From positions 62,001 to 126,000 of the forward strand of contig CABQAQ010000001.1 in the NCBI GenBank assembly GCA_902462155.1: a stretch of DNA of 64,000 nt. Direction: 5' to 3'. This stretch comes from an uncultured bacterium. Its GTDB lineage: Bacteria; Cyanobacteriota; Vampirovibrionia; Gastranaerophilales; Gastranaerophilaceae. The notes beneath the pieces were generated by a model that ran no database searches, was not told where the DNA came from, and was given only the letters and a program-made list of their open reading frames with translations. The position numbers and the translations under genes are program-made. Of the stretch, positions 18,579 through 29,059 are shown piece after piece; within the stretch, counting starts at the first letter, position 1; the number at the start of each line of letters is the position of its first letter.

Positions 18579-20310
18579 CTTTATTTATCTCCAATATACT
18601 CTCGATCTCATTTATGTCATTTAATACTATCATTGCTCGTTCTCTTTTAAAGGCTTCTTTTAACTCTTCTGATTTATCTTGAGGAGGTAGTATGCCTATT
18701 GTTGTTATATTGTATCCTTTATGGGCTAAACTGTTCCCAGCCTTTATATCATCTATTGTATCTCCTGCATAATAAATCTTGTAGGTTAATATCTCTTGAT
18801 AGATTTTTTCTAACCCTAAACTATTTGGTTTTTGTTGATTCTTTGGTAAATCATTCATTGTTATTATTTTATCAAAATATTTATCTATTCCAAATGTTTT
18901 TAAACTATATTTTGCCTCTTTTTCTGGACGCCCTGTGAATATACATAGATGATAACTTTTGGATAGTTCCTTTAACACTTCTTCCTTGATTAATATCTTC
19001 TCATTATTTATTAATCCATCTCCATTCTCTCCCCAGTAATAACTCTGAAATGTTTTTATTATTTCTTCTCTTTCTATTACTATACCTAGGTCATTTAATA
19101 TATACTCAGTTAAATCCCAATCATTATTTAATCCACCTCTGTTTTTTATCTCTTGGATTTTATTTAACTCTATTGGCTTATTACTATAATGCTCTACTGT
19201 ATACTTTATTGCCATTCTGTATGAATCTGATGTGTCTATTAATACTCCATCCATATCAAATACTATTGCTGGCTTATATTTTAGCTTATCTATTATTTTA
19301 TCTACAGAATTCTTTGGACCTATTGTTATTCTTAAATGACTTTTTAACTTTGGATCATTAAATTTTTTTACTATTATATTCGCATTTTTTAATTTTTTAT
19401 ATATAAAATAACACTTATAACTACAATCAACTAGTAAAAAATTAGCTTCTGATGGGTATGCTCTTAAATGTAAACTTGCAAAATGATTTATTAATCTGTT
19501 CTTTCCATCCTTTATTGCTATCTTTATATTCTCTAAATACTTTTCATCTTCTATTGCTATTATTGCAGCTTTTGTTGCTAATCCATTTACACTATATGGA
19601 CTTATTATCTTCTTTAAATTTTTTATATTCTCCTCTTGGCTTACTATATAACCTATTCTTAATCCTGCTAAACCAAAATCTTTTGACATTGATTTTACTA
19701 TGAATATATTATCATATTTCTTTATATATTCTACGTTTGTTATACCAGAATAACCACTATATGTTTCATCTATCAATATTAATTTATCTTTTGCTTTTGA
19801 TATTATTTTTTCTAAATTTTTTTTACTTATTACTTCTCCAGTTGGATTATTTGGTGTTGTTAAATGAATGATTTTTACTCTCTCGGTTATACTATATAAA
19901 AATGCTTCTATTGGAAATTCCCATTTTGGTTTATAGTTTATTTCTATATATTTTGCTCCAATTGTTTTGGCATATATCTTTGGCATACTAAATGTTGGTG
20001 TTACTGTTAGTACTGCATCTTTAGGCTCTAAATAGGTATTATATATTACACTTATTGCCTCATCAGCTCCATTCGTTAATAATATATTTTTTGATTCTAC
20101 ATTATTGTACTGTGCTATTTTATCTTTTGCTTCTCCATAGCTTGGATAAAAACATATATCTTTTGGCTTTAATCTTGCTATCCCTATTAGTACTTTTATT
20201 GATGGGCCAAAATTGTTCTCATTTGAATCTAATTTATATTCCCAGTTGTTTATGTAGTCTTCTGTTTCATAGACTTCTACATCTTTTAATATCTTTTTCG
20301 GTTCAATCAT
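18565..20310 (-). CDS. hisC: Fusion of histidinol-phosphate aminotransferase (HisC) and a HAD phosphatase
   Basis: A 581 aa two-domain protein. Residues 1 to about 340 are a HisC-type fold-I aminotransferase: LDSNENNFGPS near the start, TTPNNPTGE at about 151, and the PLP lysine K210 in KSMSKDFGLAGLRIGY. Residues about 345-575 are a complete HAD-type phosphatase: nucleophile motif FDMDGVLIDTS (Asp350, Asp352), FTGRPE, a lysine motif (QQKPNSLG) and GDTIDDIKAG. The HAD part resembles a cyanobacterial/archaeal HAD subgroup with an NRGG-NNDWDLT motif. Next to hisB, the HAD half is a good candidate for histidinol-phosphate phosphatase, which would place three successive steps in two overlapping genes. 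The phosphatase substrate is inferred only. Confidence 0.9.
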   Translation of the reverse strand: MIEPKKILKDVEVYETEDYINNWEYKLDSNENNFGPSIKVLIGIARLKPKDICFYPSYGEAKDKIAQYNNVESKNILLTNGADEAISVIYNTYLEPKDAVLTVTPTFSMPKIYAKTIGAKYIEINYKPKWEFPIEAFLYSITERVKIIHLTTPNNPTGEVISKKNLEKIISKAKDKLILIDETYSGYSGITNVEYIKKYDNIFIVKSMSKDFGLAGLRIGYIVSQEENIKNLKKIISPYSVNGLATKAAIIAIEDEKYLENIKIAIKDGKNRLINHFASLHLRAYPSEANFLLVDCSYKCYFIYKKLKNANIIVKKFNDPKLKSHLRITIGPKNSVDKIIDKLKYKPAIVFDMDGVLIDTSDSYRMAIKYTVEHYSNKPIELNKIQEIKNRGGLNNDWDLTEYILNDLGIVIEREEIIKTFQSYYWGENGDGLINNEKILIKEEVLKELSKSYHLCIFTGRPEKEAKYSLKTFGIDKYFDKIITMNDLPKNQQKPNSLGLEKIYQEILTYKIYYAGDTIDDIKAGNSLAHKGYNITTIGILPPQDKSEELKEAFKRERAMIVLNDINEIESILEINKVENK

Positions 20311-20347
20311 CTTTTTATCCTACTATTTTACAACTATTCTCTTTATT

Positions 20348-20386
20348 AAAAAATATATGCTATCTTTAATTTAGCATATATTTTTT
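20348..20386. terminator. Terminator downstream of the SIMPL gene
   Basis: A 15-bp perfect stem (20348-20362 with 20372-20386) with A-rich and T-rich outer ends and a 9-base loop. It lies between the SIMPL gene and the start of the HisC-HAD gene, so it separates the two minus-strand units. Confidence 0.75.
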
Positions 20387-20420
20387 ATAAATGTAAGACT
20401 TTTTTCTCTTATTGTTTACA

Positions 20421-21173
20421 CTATTTTATTTTAAATTCACCGTCTATTATTGCTCTTATTTTTATTACTCCTGGCTCAATTACTGTACTTCTAGAGTCAC
20501 TTGTTGTTCTTAAACTACTCTCAACTGCATTACTATTTAACATTGCCTTCGCACTATATACTCTCCCTGTATTATTTTCTATATAGCAAGCTGAATTGAT
20601 TTTTGATATACCTATAACTTCTGCATTTACTCCTTTTGCTATTATTTTTGCCTTATTTAATGCATTCTGCGCTGCTTTTACATATAATTCATTACAAGCA
20701 TTATTCTCATTCTCTAATTTGAATTTTATTCCATTCACTCTGCTTGCTCCATTTAATACTGCTTTATCTATTATTATTCCTATCTTATTTATTCCTTTTA
20801 CTCTTACCTTTACACTATTCCTTACTAAATAACTATCTAATAAACTCTTTTTATCTTTATATACATATTGGGGATTTAATGAAAAATTTTGCGTTGTTAT
20901 TAAATCTCCTTTACTTTGATCTATTTCACTCTTTATTGCATTTATTACTTTTGTTGTTATCGCTTTATTTTCTTCTATTGCTTTATTTGAATTCTTATCT
21001 CTTGTTTCTATTTCTAAATTAAATTCTACTATTGTCGGAACTTCTTCTTTTATTAACTCTGATGATGTCTTTATTACACTAGGCTCTTGTACATTCTGGG
21101 CATATCCTACTGATACTGTTGTTAGTATTATACTTAATACAAGTACTTTCTTTATTAATCCTTTTAATTTCAT
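20421..21173 (-). CDS. Exported SIMPL-domain (DUF541) protein
   Basis: A 250 aa protein with a signal peptide (MKLKGLIKKVLVLSIILTTV, cleavage probably after YAQ). The rest fits the SIMPL/DUF541 family: repeated beta-alpha units with ITTQNFSLNPQYVYKDKK and the paired segment ALNKAKIIAKGVNAEVIGIS. Family members are periplasmic or outer-membrane-linked and no biochemical activity is established for most. It follows the small membrane protein gene by 32 bases and ends before a terminator. Confidence 0.82.
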   Translation of the reverse strand: MKLKGLIKKVLVLSIILTTVSVGYAQNVQEPSVIKTSSELIKEEVPTIVEFNLEIETRDKNSNKAIEENKAITTKVINAIKSEIDQSKGDLITTQNFSLNPQYVYKDKKSLLDSYLVRNSVKVRVKGINKIGIIIDKAVLNGASRVNGIKFKLENENNACNELYVKAAQNALNKAKIIAKGVNAEVIGISKINSACYIENNTGRVYSAKAMLNSNAVESSLRTTSDSRSTVIEPGVIKIRAIIDGEFKIK

Positions 21174-21205
21174 CTTTTTCTCCTATATTGTTCTCTTATT
21201 TTAAT

Positions 21206-21610
21206 CTATTTTACCTGCTTTTTATCAGTATGACTTTCCATTTGTTGTTTTTTATCTTGATTTATTACTTCTATATTTGTTTCTTTATTAGTTTGGGATT
21301 TTATTTTTGATAATATCTCATTTATATTACTATTTGATTCTTCAAAAGATTTTGCTTCATAAAAACCTATTAACGAATCTTTCTCAGATGTTATTGTATA
21401 ATAACTTAATCCTATTATTAACCATAATATTACACCATGGATTATTTCCATTCTTGGTATATTTATAAAATTTGTTACATAGTTCCATATATTCATACAT
21501 AACCAACCGGGAAAAATTAAAAATCCCGTAAATAAACAACATATCATAAATAAGGCTACTATAAGACCTTTTATTCCATTTATCTTTATTACTTTTACTT
21601 TTTTATTCAT
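21206..21610 (-). CDS. Small membrane protein of unknown function
   Basis: About 134 aa with two hydrophobic segments (LIVALFMICCLFTGFLIFPG and, after WNYVTNFINIP, IIHGVILWLIIGLSYYTI). A charged, low-complexity C-terminal tail rich in Lys, Gln, Asn and Glu follows. I do not recognise the family. A GTG at 21619 would overlap the ligA stop, but the ATG three codons later at 21610 is an equally good start and I use it. Translation is probably coupled to ligA, whose stop is 9 bases upstream. Confidence 0.6.
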   Translation of the reverse strand: MNKKVKVIKINGIKGLIVALFMICCLFTGFLIFPGWLCMNIWNYVTNFINIPRMEIIHGVILWLIIGLSYYTITSEKDSLIGFYEAKSFEESNSNINEILSKIKSQTNKETNIEVINQDKKQQMESHTDKKQVK

Positions 21611-21618
21611 CTCGTTCA

Positions 21619-23664
<2,046 letters not shown>

Positions 23665-23744
23665 TCAGCCTTTTTATGTATTTTTTTATGCTTTATTTTA
23701 TTTATAATTTTAAAATATTATAAAGGATTCTGCAATAAATTATT

Positions 23745-25325
23745 ATGCTACTAGTCAATTTAGTTAATAAATTTCAAAAAAAATTCTTTTCAAGACAGGC
23801 TAAACGTACTTTTTTTACTACGCCCTCTCATTCTCTTGGATCTTTTATTATTCCTTCTTTAAAAAAAATTTTTGGTACAAAGTTTTTTAAAGCTGATTTC
23901 TCTGAAATAGTTTCTTATAAATCAGAAAAAAGCCCTATTGAATTGAAGTATGAATCGGAAGAAATTTCTTCTCGTATTTATAATTCTAAGGCCACATTCT
24001 ATCTTACAAATGGCTCTACTTCAGGAATCTTAGCTGCTATGCTTACTTCTCTTGCTAAAGATGACAAAGTTCTTATTTTAAGAAATTGTCATAAATCTGT
24101 ATATTCCGGACTTGTTTTAACTGGGGCTATTCCTATTTGGTTATTGCCTCCTTTTAATGTTCAATGGGGTATTTATGAAGCTATTAATCCTTCTTGTATC
24201 ATTCAAGCTCTAGATAATAATCCTGATATTAAAGCTTTAATTATTACAAATCCTACTTATGAAGGTGTGTTGTCCGATATTGAAAAAATATCAGATATAT
24301 GTAAAGAACGTAACATCATTCTAATTGTTGATGAAGCTCATGGCGCACTTTGGAATTTTGATAAAACTCTTGGGGTGTCTGCGGTTAATGTTGATGCTGA
24401 TTTCTGTATTCAATCTTTGCATAAAACTGCCGGTGCTTTAAATTCTAGTGCTGTATTGCATATTGGAAAAAATTCTAGTATTAACCCTTTAGATCTCCAA
24501 AAATCTTTAGATCTTATTAATACAACTTCACCATCTTTCCCTATTCTTGCTAATATTGAGGCTTGTATTCATTTCTTAAATTCTAATCAAGGCAAAATAC
24601 AGCTTGAAAATCTTAATTTAAATATTCGCAAATTTAAAAAAGCTTTATTAAAATCTAATCTCAATAATATTCATATCTATTCTAAAAATAATGATATTAC
24701 TAAAATGTTAATTAAAATCGATGGACTTTCAGGATTTGAACTCTCTGAAATCCTTCTTACAAAGTTCAATATCGAAGACGAATTAGCTAATGCGGTTTCT
24801 GTTCTATTCTTAACCGGCATTGGATCTAATAAAAAGAAATTTATTAAACTTAAAGATGCTTTAATTAAAATCGCTAAAAATCTTCCAAAATTTAAATCTT
24901 ATTGTCAATCCATTGATAATTCTACTATTCAACTTGAAAATAATATAGAAATACCTGAAAATCAAACTCAAGAAAATTTGCATATCCAAATTCAAGATAA
25001 TTTTAATTATAATAATTCTACTATTCCTTCAAATTTGGATAATTCTCTTAATAAACCAAATAATAATAATCAATCTTTATCAGAGTTCTTTATTTCTTCT
25101 TCTCAAGTACAGCCTATTGTTTCTTTTTCACCTTTTGATATGCGATGTAAAAAAAGTGTTAATAAATCTATTGAACTATCTCTTAACTGTATATCCAATC
25201 AACTCGTTGTTCCATATCCTCCAGGAGTCCCTGTTTTAATTCCTGGCGAACTTATTCAAGACTGGCATATCCAAAATCTGGCGAATTTAAATTCTTTACA
25301 AGTTTTAGATCAAGAAAATAATTAA
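23745..25325 (+). CDS. Orn/Lys/Arg decarboxylase family protein with a degenerate C-terminal part
   Basis: A 526 aa fold-I PLP protein of the short arginine/lysine decarboxylase family that is common in Cyanobacteria. PSHSLG opens the domain. TNGSTSGILAAM (about 88-99) is the cofactor phosphate loop, VDEAHGALW (about 195-203) the cofactor aspartate, and QSLHKTAGALNSSAVLHIG carries the PLP lysine K227. Residues about 388-450 are an Asn/Gln/Ser-rich low-complexity insertion. The C-terminal domain keeps the closing motif PYPPGVPVLIPGELI, but the usual PREAF-type motif before it reads SPFDMRCKK. Activity is likely but the substrate (arginine, lysine or ornithine) is not decidable. It is divergent from ligA; no clear ribosome site is visible at a proper distance from the ATG. 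Confidence 0.85.
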   Translation: MLLVNLVNKFQKKFFSRQAKRTFFTTPSHSLGSFIIPSLKKIFGTKFFKADFSEIVSYKSEKSPIELKYESEEISSRIYNSKATFYLTNGSTSGILAAMLTSLAKDDKVLILRNCHKSVYSGLVLTGAIPIWLLPPFNVQWGIYEAINPSCIIQALDNNPDIKALIITNPTYEGVLSDIEKISDICKERNIILIVDEAHGALWNFDKTLGVSAVNVDADFCIQSLHKTAGALNSSAVLHIGKNSSINPLDLQKSLDLINTTSPSFPILANIEACIHFLNSNQGKIQLENLNLNIRKFKKALLKSNLNNIHIYSKNNDITKMLIKIDGLSGFELSEILLTKFNIEDELANAVSVLFLTGIGSNKKKFIKLKDALIKIAKNLPKFKSYCQSIDNSTIQLENNIEIPENQTQENLHIQIQDNFNYNNSTIPSNLDNSLNKPNNNNQSLSEFFISSSQVQPIVSFSPFDMRCKKSVNKSIELSLNCISNQLVVPYPPGVPVLIPGELIQDWHIQNLANLNSLQVLDQENN

Positions 25326-25400
25326 TCCTTATCCTTATTTACATAAATTTATTCTTAATGTAATATTATCAACGTATTTTATTATTTTAAGGAGCTTCTT

Positions 25401-25778
25401 ATGAAATTTCTTCACGTTATGATTAGAGTTAAAGATATTCAAAAATCTCTTGATTTTTATACAAATTTATTAGAGATGCATCTTGTAAATACTTTGGAAT
25501 TAGATGATTCTCGCTTATATTACCTCTCTGATAAAGATGGGCAAACTCAGATTGAATTGACTGAAAATTTTCAAACTCCTCAAGATGGTTATTCTTTAGG
25601 CAATGCTTTTGGGCATTTCGCTTTTTCTGTTGATTCTTTTGACTCTTTTTATCTTAAAATGCAAAAATTAGGTCTTGATTGGCTTTATGAACCTTTCTTT
25701 TTACCCAATAATCATATGAAAATTGCTTTTATTAAAGATCCGGATGGGTATGAAATTGAGCTGATTCAAAATTTATAA
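25401..25778 (+). CDS. gloA: Lactoylglutathione lyase (glyoxalase I)
   Basis: Detoxifies methylglyoxal as its glutathione adduct. The 125 aa protein is a single vicinal-oxygen-chelate domain pair with the four expected metal ligands: His5 (FLHVMIRV), Glu in TQIELTEN, His in FGHFAFSV and Glu in GYEIELIQ. A strong AAGGAG ribosome site precedes the ATG. The presence of gshB in the same window supports a glutathione-dependent role. Confidence 0.9.
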   Translation: MKFLHVMIRVKDIQKSLDFYTNLLEMHLVNTLELDDSRLYYLSDKDGQTQIELTENFQTPQDGYSLGNAFGHFAFSVDSFDSFYLKMQKLGLDWLYEPFFLPNNHMKIAFIKDPDGYEIELIQNL

Positions 25779-25787
25779 ATTTAATAA

Positions 25788-25802
25788 TGATAATAGTTAT
25801 TA
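25788..25802. promoter_or_regulatory. PerR-box-like palindrome upstream of rubrerythrin
   Basis: TGATAATAGTTATTA matches the PerR consensus TTATAATNATTATAA at 11 of 14 fixed positions. Rubrerythrin genes are classic PerR targets in anaerobes. In DNA this AT-rich chance matches are common, and the site lies upstream of the -35 and not over it, so this is only a suggestion. Confidence 0.25.
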
Positions 25803-25825
25803 ATTGTAAAATTTTGTTAAAAAGT

Positions 25826-25855
25826 TTGTTAATAATAGAATTATCATGCTAAGAT
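25826..25855 (+). promoter_or_regulatory. Possible rubrerythrin promoter
   Basis: TTGTTA, an 18-base spacer and TAAGAT lie about 40 bases before the rubrerythrin ATG. The match to consensus is moderate. Confidence 0.4.
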
Positions 25856-25893
25856 AAATTATGTTATTAGATTAGATAAAGGATAGAATAAAT

Positions 25894-26436
25894 ATGGCAA
25901 AATTTGTATGTACAGTTTGTGGTTATGTATATGAAGGTGAAAAAGCTCCTGATAAATGCCCTATGTGTGGCGTTGGAGCTGATAAGTTTAAACTTCAAGA
26001 TGAGTCATCTTCGGCTTATGCTGATGAGCATTCTATTGGAATCGCTAAAGATGTGGATTCTGAAGTTAAACAAGGTCTAAAAGATCACTTCTTAGGTGAA
26101 TGTACTGAAGTCGGTATGTATCTTGCTATGAGTAGACAAGCTGATAGAGAAGGCTTCCCTGAAATAGCTGAAGCTTATAAAAGAATCGCTTTTGAAGAAG
26201 CTGAACACGCTGCTAAGTTTGCTGAGCTTCTTGGTGAAGTCGTTACTGATTCTACTAATAAAAATCTTCAAATGAGAGCTGATGCTGAAAAAGGTGCTTG
26301 CCAAGCTAAATTAGATATTGCTAAAAGAGCTAAAGCTCTTAATCTTGATGCTATTCACGATACTGTTCACGAAATGTGCAAAGATGAAGCTAGACACGGC
26401 AAAGCTTTTGAAGGCCTTTTAAAAAGATACTTCTAA
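25894..26436 (+). CDS. rbr: Reverse rubrerythrin
   Basis: Reduces hydrogen peroxide (and possibly oxygen) in anaerobes. The 180 aa protein has the rubredoxin domain at the N terminus ([15 protein letters not shown]), followed by the di-iron four-helix bundle with the metal-binding motifs [23 protein letters not shown] and [12 protein letters not shown]. The rubredoxin-first order defines the reverse rubrerythrin type. Codon use is of the highly expressed kind. It is a single gene with its own probable promoter and a strong terminator. Confidence 0.95.
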   Translation: MAKFVCTVCGYVYEGEKAPDKCPMCGVGADKFKLQDESSSAYADEHSIGIAKDVDSEVKQGLKDHFLGECTEVGMYLAMSRQADREGFPEIAEAYKRIAFEEAEHAAKFAELLGEVVTDSTNKNLQMRADAEKGACQAKLDIAKRAKALNLDAIHDTVHEMCKDEARHGKAFEGLLKRYF

Positions 26437-26461
26437 TCTTTTTATTTCTATATTTTCTTTT

Positions 26462-26499
26462 GTGGCGAAATTTTTATTTAAAAATTTCGCCACTTTTTT
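26462..26499 (+). terminator. Strong terminator of the rubrerythrin gene
   Basis: A perfect 14-bp stem (26462-26475 with 26480-26493) containing GTGGCG/CGCCAC, a 4-base loop and a T6 tail. It isolates rubrerythrin from the phage-type cassette that follows. Confidence 0.93.
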
Positions 26500-26536
26500 A
26501 TTCTGTAAGTATTTCTCTGTACGTATTTTTGCTGAC

Positions 26537-26567
26537 TTGCAGTTTTTTTTTATTATCCTAATAATAT
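26537..26567 (+). promoter_or_regulatory. Possible promoter of the phage-type cassette
   Basis: TTGCAG is followed, after T-rich spacing of 16-19 bases, by overlapping -10-like elements TAATAA and TAATAT. It lies between the rubrerythrin terminator and the first cassette gene. The match is weak. Confidence 0.3.
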
Positions 26568-26615
26568 TATTATGGTTTACTTCTTATTACTTTAGTATGA
26601 AAAGGACTTTAGTTT

Positions 26616-26954
26616 ATGGCAATTATTTTTAATGATAGTGTTAATACATCTAATACTATTTCTTATGACTTTAATTTTGTTCAAAAATCTCAAACAGATA
26701 CTAATGTTTCTATTCGACCGGGAGCCTTTTATAAATTCCCTGAAATGGAAACTTTATCTGTATCTTTTGTTACTACTACTTCTTCTTCTCAATTACCTAT
26801 TTATTCTTTTAGCTTTATTAGCGGTGATAATCCTACAAATTTAATTATATCTGCCTCTGATATTACTTGGCAATCAGGTGGAATTGAAGTCTTAGCTAAT
26901 AAAACTTATGAAATCTCTATTTTAGATGGCTTGGGGGTTATGGTCTGTGCTTAA
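26616..26954 (+). CDS. Phage tail-region protein-like, small beta-rich
   Basis: A 112 aa protein of predicted beta strands rich in Ser and Thr. It ends in NKTYEISILDGLGVMVCA, a pattern I associate with small structural proteins next to tail-fibre genes in gut phages. No signal peptide or membrane segment is visible. It is the first gene of a tight plus-strand cassette with an AAAAGGA ribosome site, and it overlaps the start of the next gene. The phage assignment rests mainly on context. Confidence 0.6.
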   Translation: MAIIFNDSVNTSNTISYDFNFVQKSQTDTNVSIRPGAFYKFPEMETLSVSFVTTTSSSQLPIYSFSFISGDNPTNLIISASDITWQSGGIEVLANKTYEISILDGLGVMVCA

Positions 26955-28251
26955 ATCTCTCTACTTAAGAAGACGAGCTCTTTTTGCTCCTCAAAATTCT
27001 TGCGATCCTATCTTTACTCCTCTTGAGTATATTAAATCTGATGATTCCAAAACTCAATATATTATTCTGGACTATAAACCAAATCATAAAACTAAAATTA
27101 TTATGGAATCAAAAATTGATGAAGATGGTGGCGCCGGCTTTGCTTATGGAGCTGATAACGGCTGGGGAGTTAATGATTTCGCACTTTACTATGGGTATAA
27201 ATCAACTTCTACTCTTATTAATGCTTGGGGAAATGTAGCCGCTTCTCAATATTCTTTTAATATTTCATCTACTTTGACTGATAAAAATACTATCGTGCAC
27301 TACAATAAAGACTTATTTTTTAATCAACAACTCTTTGACACTAATACATCTACTCTTACTGATTTCCAATGTTCTGTTAACCTATGTCTTTTTGCTAATA
27401 ATAGAAATGGTAACCCTTCTGAATGCGTTAAAAATTTTTATTTATATTCATTTAAAATTTATGAAGAAAACTCCCTCTTATATGACTTAATCCCTGTCTT
27501 AGATTCTAATAATGTCCCTTGTCTATATGATACAATATCTAAATCCTTTTATTATAATCAAGGTACTTCTCAAAATTTTCAATTTAAAATAAAACCTTTA
27601 GGCTATATTATTGACTCAAGTACTAAAATTTGGCTTGATGGTATTTACAATAATGGGCTTGATTCTCTTCATTCTGATACTTTAGATAACGGTTGGGTAG
27701 ATTTGACTGGCAATTGTGATCCAACAACATTAGAAAGCGGTAATACAATCTTAGTTAATGGAGTTCAATCTAATGGAACTCAAAATGGGCGAATCACTGT
27801 CCCAACTCTTAATCCTATTAATTTTACTGGAGATTTAACTATTGAACTCGTCTTTAATAGACTCGAAGGTACTACTAATAGTGTTATTTTAGGGCGAAAT
27901 TATCAAAAAACTTATTATATTAATACTTCTAGTGCTAGTATTATTTGCTGGGCTGCCGGAAGTAATATTTCAGCAGCTAATTATATTACTCTTAATAATA
28001 TTAATTATCTTCAGTTTACTTTAGATTCTTCTTCTAAATCAGCAAAATTGTTTTTTAATGGTGAGCTTGTATCAACTAAAACTCTTAATAATATTTCTGC
28101 CGATTCTTCTTCTCTTCAATTATTTGGATATTCCGGTAATAAAACATCTTTTAATGGCAATATATATTCTCTTCGTATACATAATAGAATTTTATCTGAG
28201 TCTGAATTACTTAATAATTTTAACTTGGATTTTAATAGATTTGGAGGTTAA
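26947..28251 (+). CDS. Phage tail-fibre/receptor-binding-like protein with LamG-type lectin domain
   Basis: About 434 aa. The first part (FTPLEYIKSDDSKTQYIILD, VLDSNNVPCLYDTISKSFYY) is the arrangement seen in many gut phage tail-fibre or baseplate proteins. The last 160 residues form a LamG/concanavalin-like lectin domain (FTGDLTIELVFNRLEGTTNS to YSLRIHNRILSESELLNNFN) that would bind a cell-surface glycan. The frame is also open from an ATG at 26926. I prefer the GTG at 26947 because a GGGGG ribosome site lies 9 bases upstream and the protein then begins MLKSLYLRRRALF; the choice is not certain. It overlaps the preceding gene. Confidence 0.72.
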   Translation: MLKSLYLRRRALFAPQNSCDPIFTPLEYIKSDDSKTQYIILDYKPNHKTKIIMESKIDEDGGAGFAYGADNGWGVNDFALYYGYKSTSTLINAWGNVAASQYSFNISSTLTDKNTIVHYNKDLFFNQQLFDTNTSTLTDFQCSVNLCLFANNRNGNPSECVKNFYLYSFKIYEENSLLYDLIPVLDSNNVPCLYDTISKSFYYNQGTSQNFQFKIKPLGYIIDSSTKIWLDGIYNNGLDSLHSDTLDNGWVDLTGNCDPTTLESGNTILVNGVQSNGTQNGRITVPTLNPINFTGDLTIELVFNRLEGTTNSVILGRNYQKTYYINTSSASIICWAAGSNISAANYITLNNINYLQFTLDSSSKSAKLFFNGELVSTKTLNNISADSSSLQLFGYSGNKTSFNGNIYSLRIHNRILSESELLNNFNLDFNRFGG

Positions 28252-28255
28252 ATTT

Positions 28256-28516
28256 ATGCAATATGCAAAATTAATTAATGATAACTTAATTCAAATAGCT
28301 AACAATAAAAAAATATCTAATGATCAGGAACAAGTTTTTAATCCTACTCATCAAGACTTTTTAAGACTTGGATTTTTACCCTTAGTTACTTCTAATCCAC
28401 CATCAGAACTCTCTGAAGAAGATAGCTTATTATCTTACTATCAAGCTGTTTATAATATTGTTAATAACCAGATTGTTCAATCTTGGACTTTAGTTCAATA
28501 TGATGAAAATATTTAG
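28256..28516 (+). CDS. Small tail-fibre-associated protein
   Basis: An 86 aa protein starting MQYAKLINDNLIQIANNKK at an ATG with a strong GGAGG ribosome site, 4 bases after the lectin-protein stop. Longer readings upstream of this ATG would lie inside the lectin gene and are rejected. The sequence (LRLGFLPLVTSNPP, LSYYQAVYNIVNNQIVQSWT) looks like short phage proteins that follow tail-fibre genes. Function is unknown. Confidence 0.7.
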   Translation: MQYAKLINDNLIQIANNKKISNDQEQVFNPTHQDFLRLGFLPLVTSNPPSELSEEDSLLSYYQAVYNIVNNQIVQSWTLVQYDENI

Positions 28517-28529
28517 TTAGGAGATTTTT

Positions 28530-28829
28530 ATGGATTTGATTTCTACTTTAAACTCAATTTTAAAATATTCTTTACCTTTTATTTCTAATTTAATAGAATC
28601 TAAGGTCGTTCCAGTTATAAAACGAAAAGCTTATCAAAAATTAGACTCTTTTGTTGATCTAAAAATTCAGGATCTTGTTTCTCTTCTTCAAAAAATTGAG
28701 GATACTGATGATCTGATAAAGCGTAAAGCTCATATTGAAGGCTTTATTCTTGGGGTTGAAGCTTTAAATGCTATTGGACAAAAACTTTTAGATGCTTCTA
28801 ATACTTTAAAAACACAAATTGAGGCTTAA
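28530..28829 (+). CDS. Small helical protein of the phage-type cassette
   Basis: A 99 aa, mostly helical protein with no clear membrane segment. A moderately hydrophobic start (LISTLNSILKYSLPFISNLI) is followed by charged helices. It has a TTAGGAG ribosome site and sits between the tail proteins and the holin-like gene. I do not recognise the family; a role in lysis or tail assembly is inferred only from position. Confidence 0.6.
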   Translation: MDLISTLNSILKYSLPFISNLIESKVVPVIKRKAYQKLDSFVDLKIQDLVSLLQKIEDTDDLIKRKAHIEGFILGVEALNAIGQKLLDASNTLKTQIEA

Positions 28830-28835
28830 TTTCTA

Positions 28836-29057
28836 ATGTCTATTACTTACGAATTCTTGCTTGTTATTATTATAAACGTAACCTCTGCTGGTATTTTTAT
28901 TGGTGGTTTAGCCATGTCTATTAAATTTATTGAGGATCAAATAAAACGTTTAGAACTAAAACAAGATAAACATAATAATTTAATAGAAAGAATGGCTGTT
29001 GTTGAACAATCTTGTAAATCTGCACATCGTAGAATTGATACTTTAAAAGGAGGGTAA
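28836..29057 (+). CDS. Holin/haemolysin-XhlA-like small membrane protein
   Basis: A 73 aa protein with one N-terminal membrane helix (FLLVIIINVTSAGIFIGGLA) and a charged coiled-coil tail (IEDQIKRLELKQDKHNNLIE, RMAVVEQSCKSAHRRIDTLK). Small phage proteins of this type sit directly before the endolysin gene and act as, or with, the holin. The endolysin gene begins 2 bases after its stop. The exact role (holin, accessory or spanin-like) cannot be decided from sequence. Confidence 0.65.
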   Translation: MSITYEFLLVIIINVTSAGIFIGGLAMSIKFIEDQIKRLELKQDKHNNLIERMAVVEQSCKSAHRRIDTLKGG

Positions 29058-29059
29058 AC

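Noticed and set aside
19050..20369. Hydrophobic plus-strand frames opposite the HisC-HAD gene
   Set aside because: They look like membrane proteins, but the opposite strand has a complete two-domain enzyme with conserved motifs; these are composition artefacts.
28058..28255. Longer N terminus for the small tail-associated protein
   Set aside because: The extension lies inside the lectin-protein gene; the ATG at 28256 has a strong GGAGG site.
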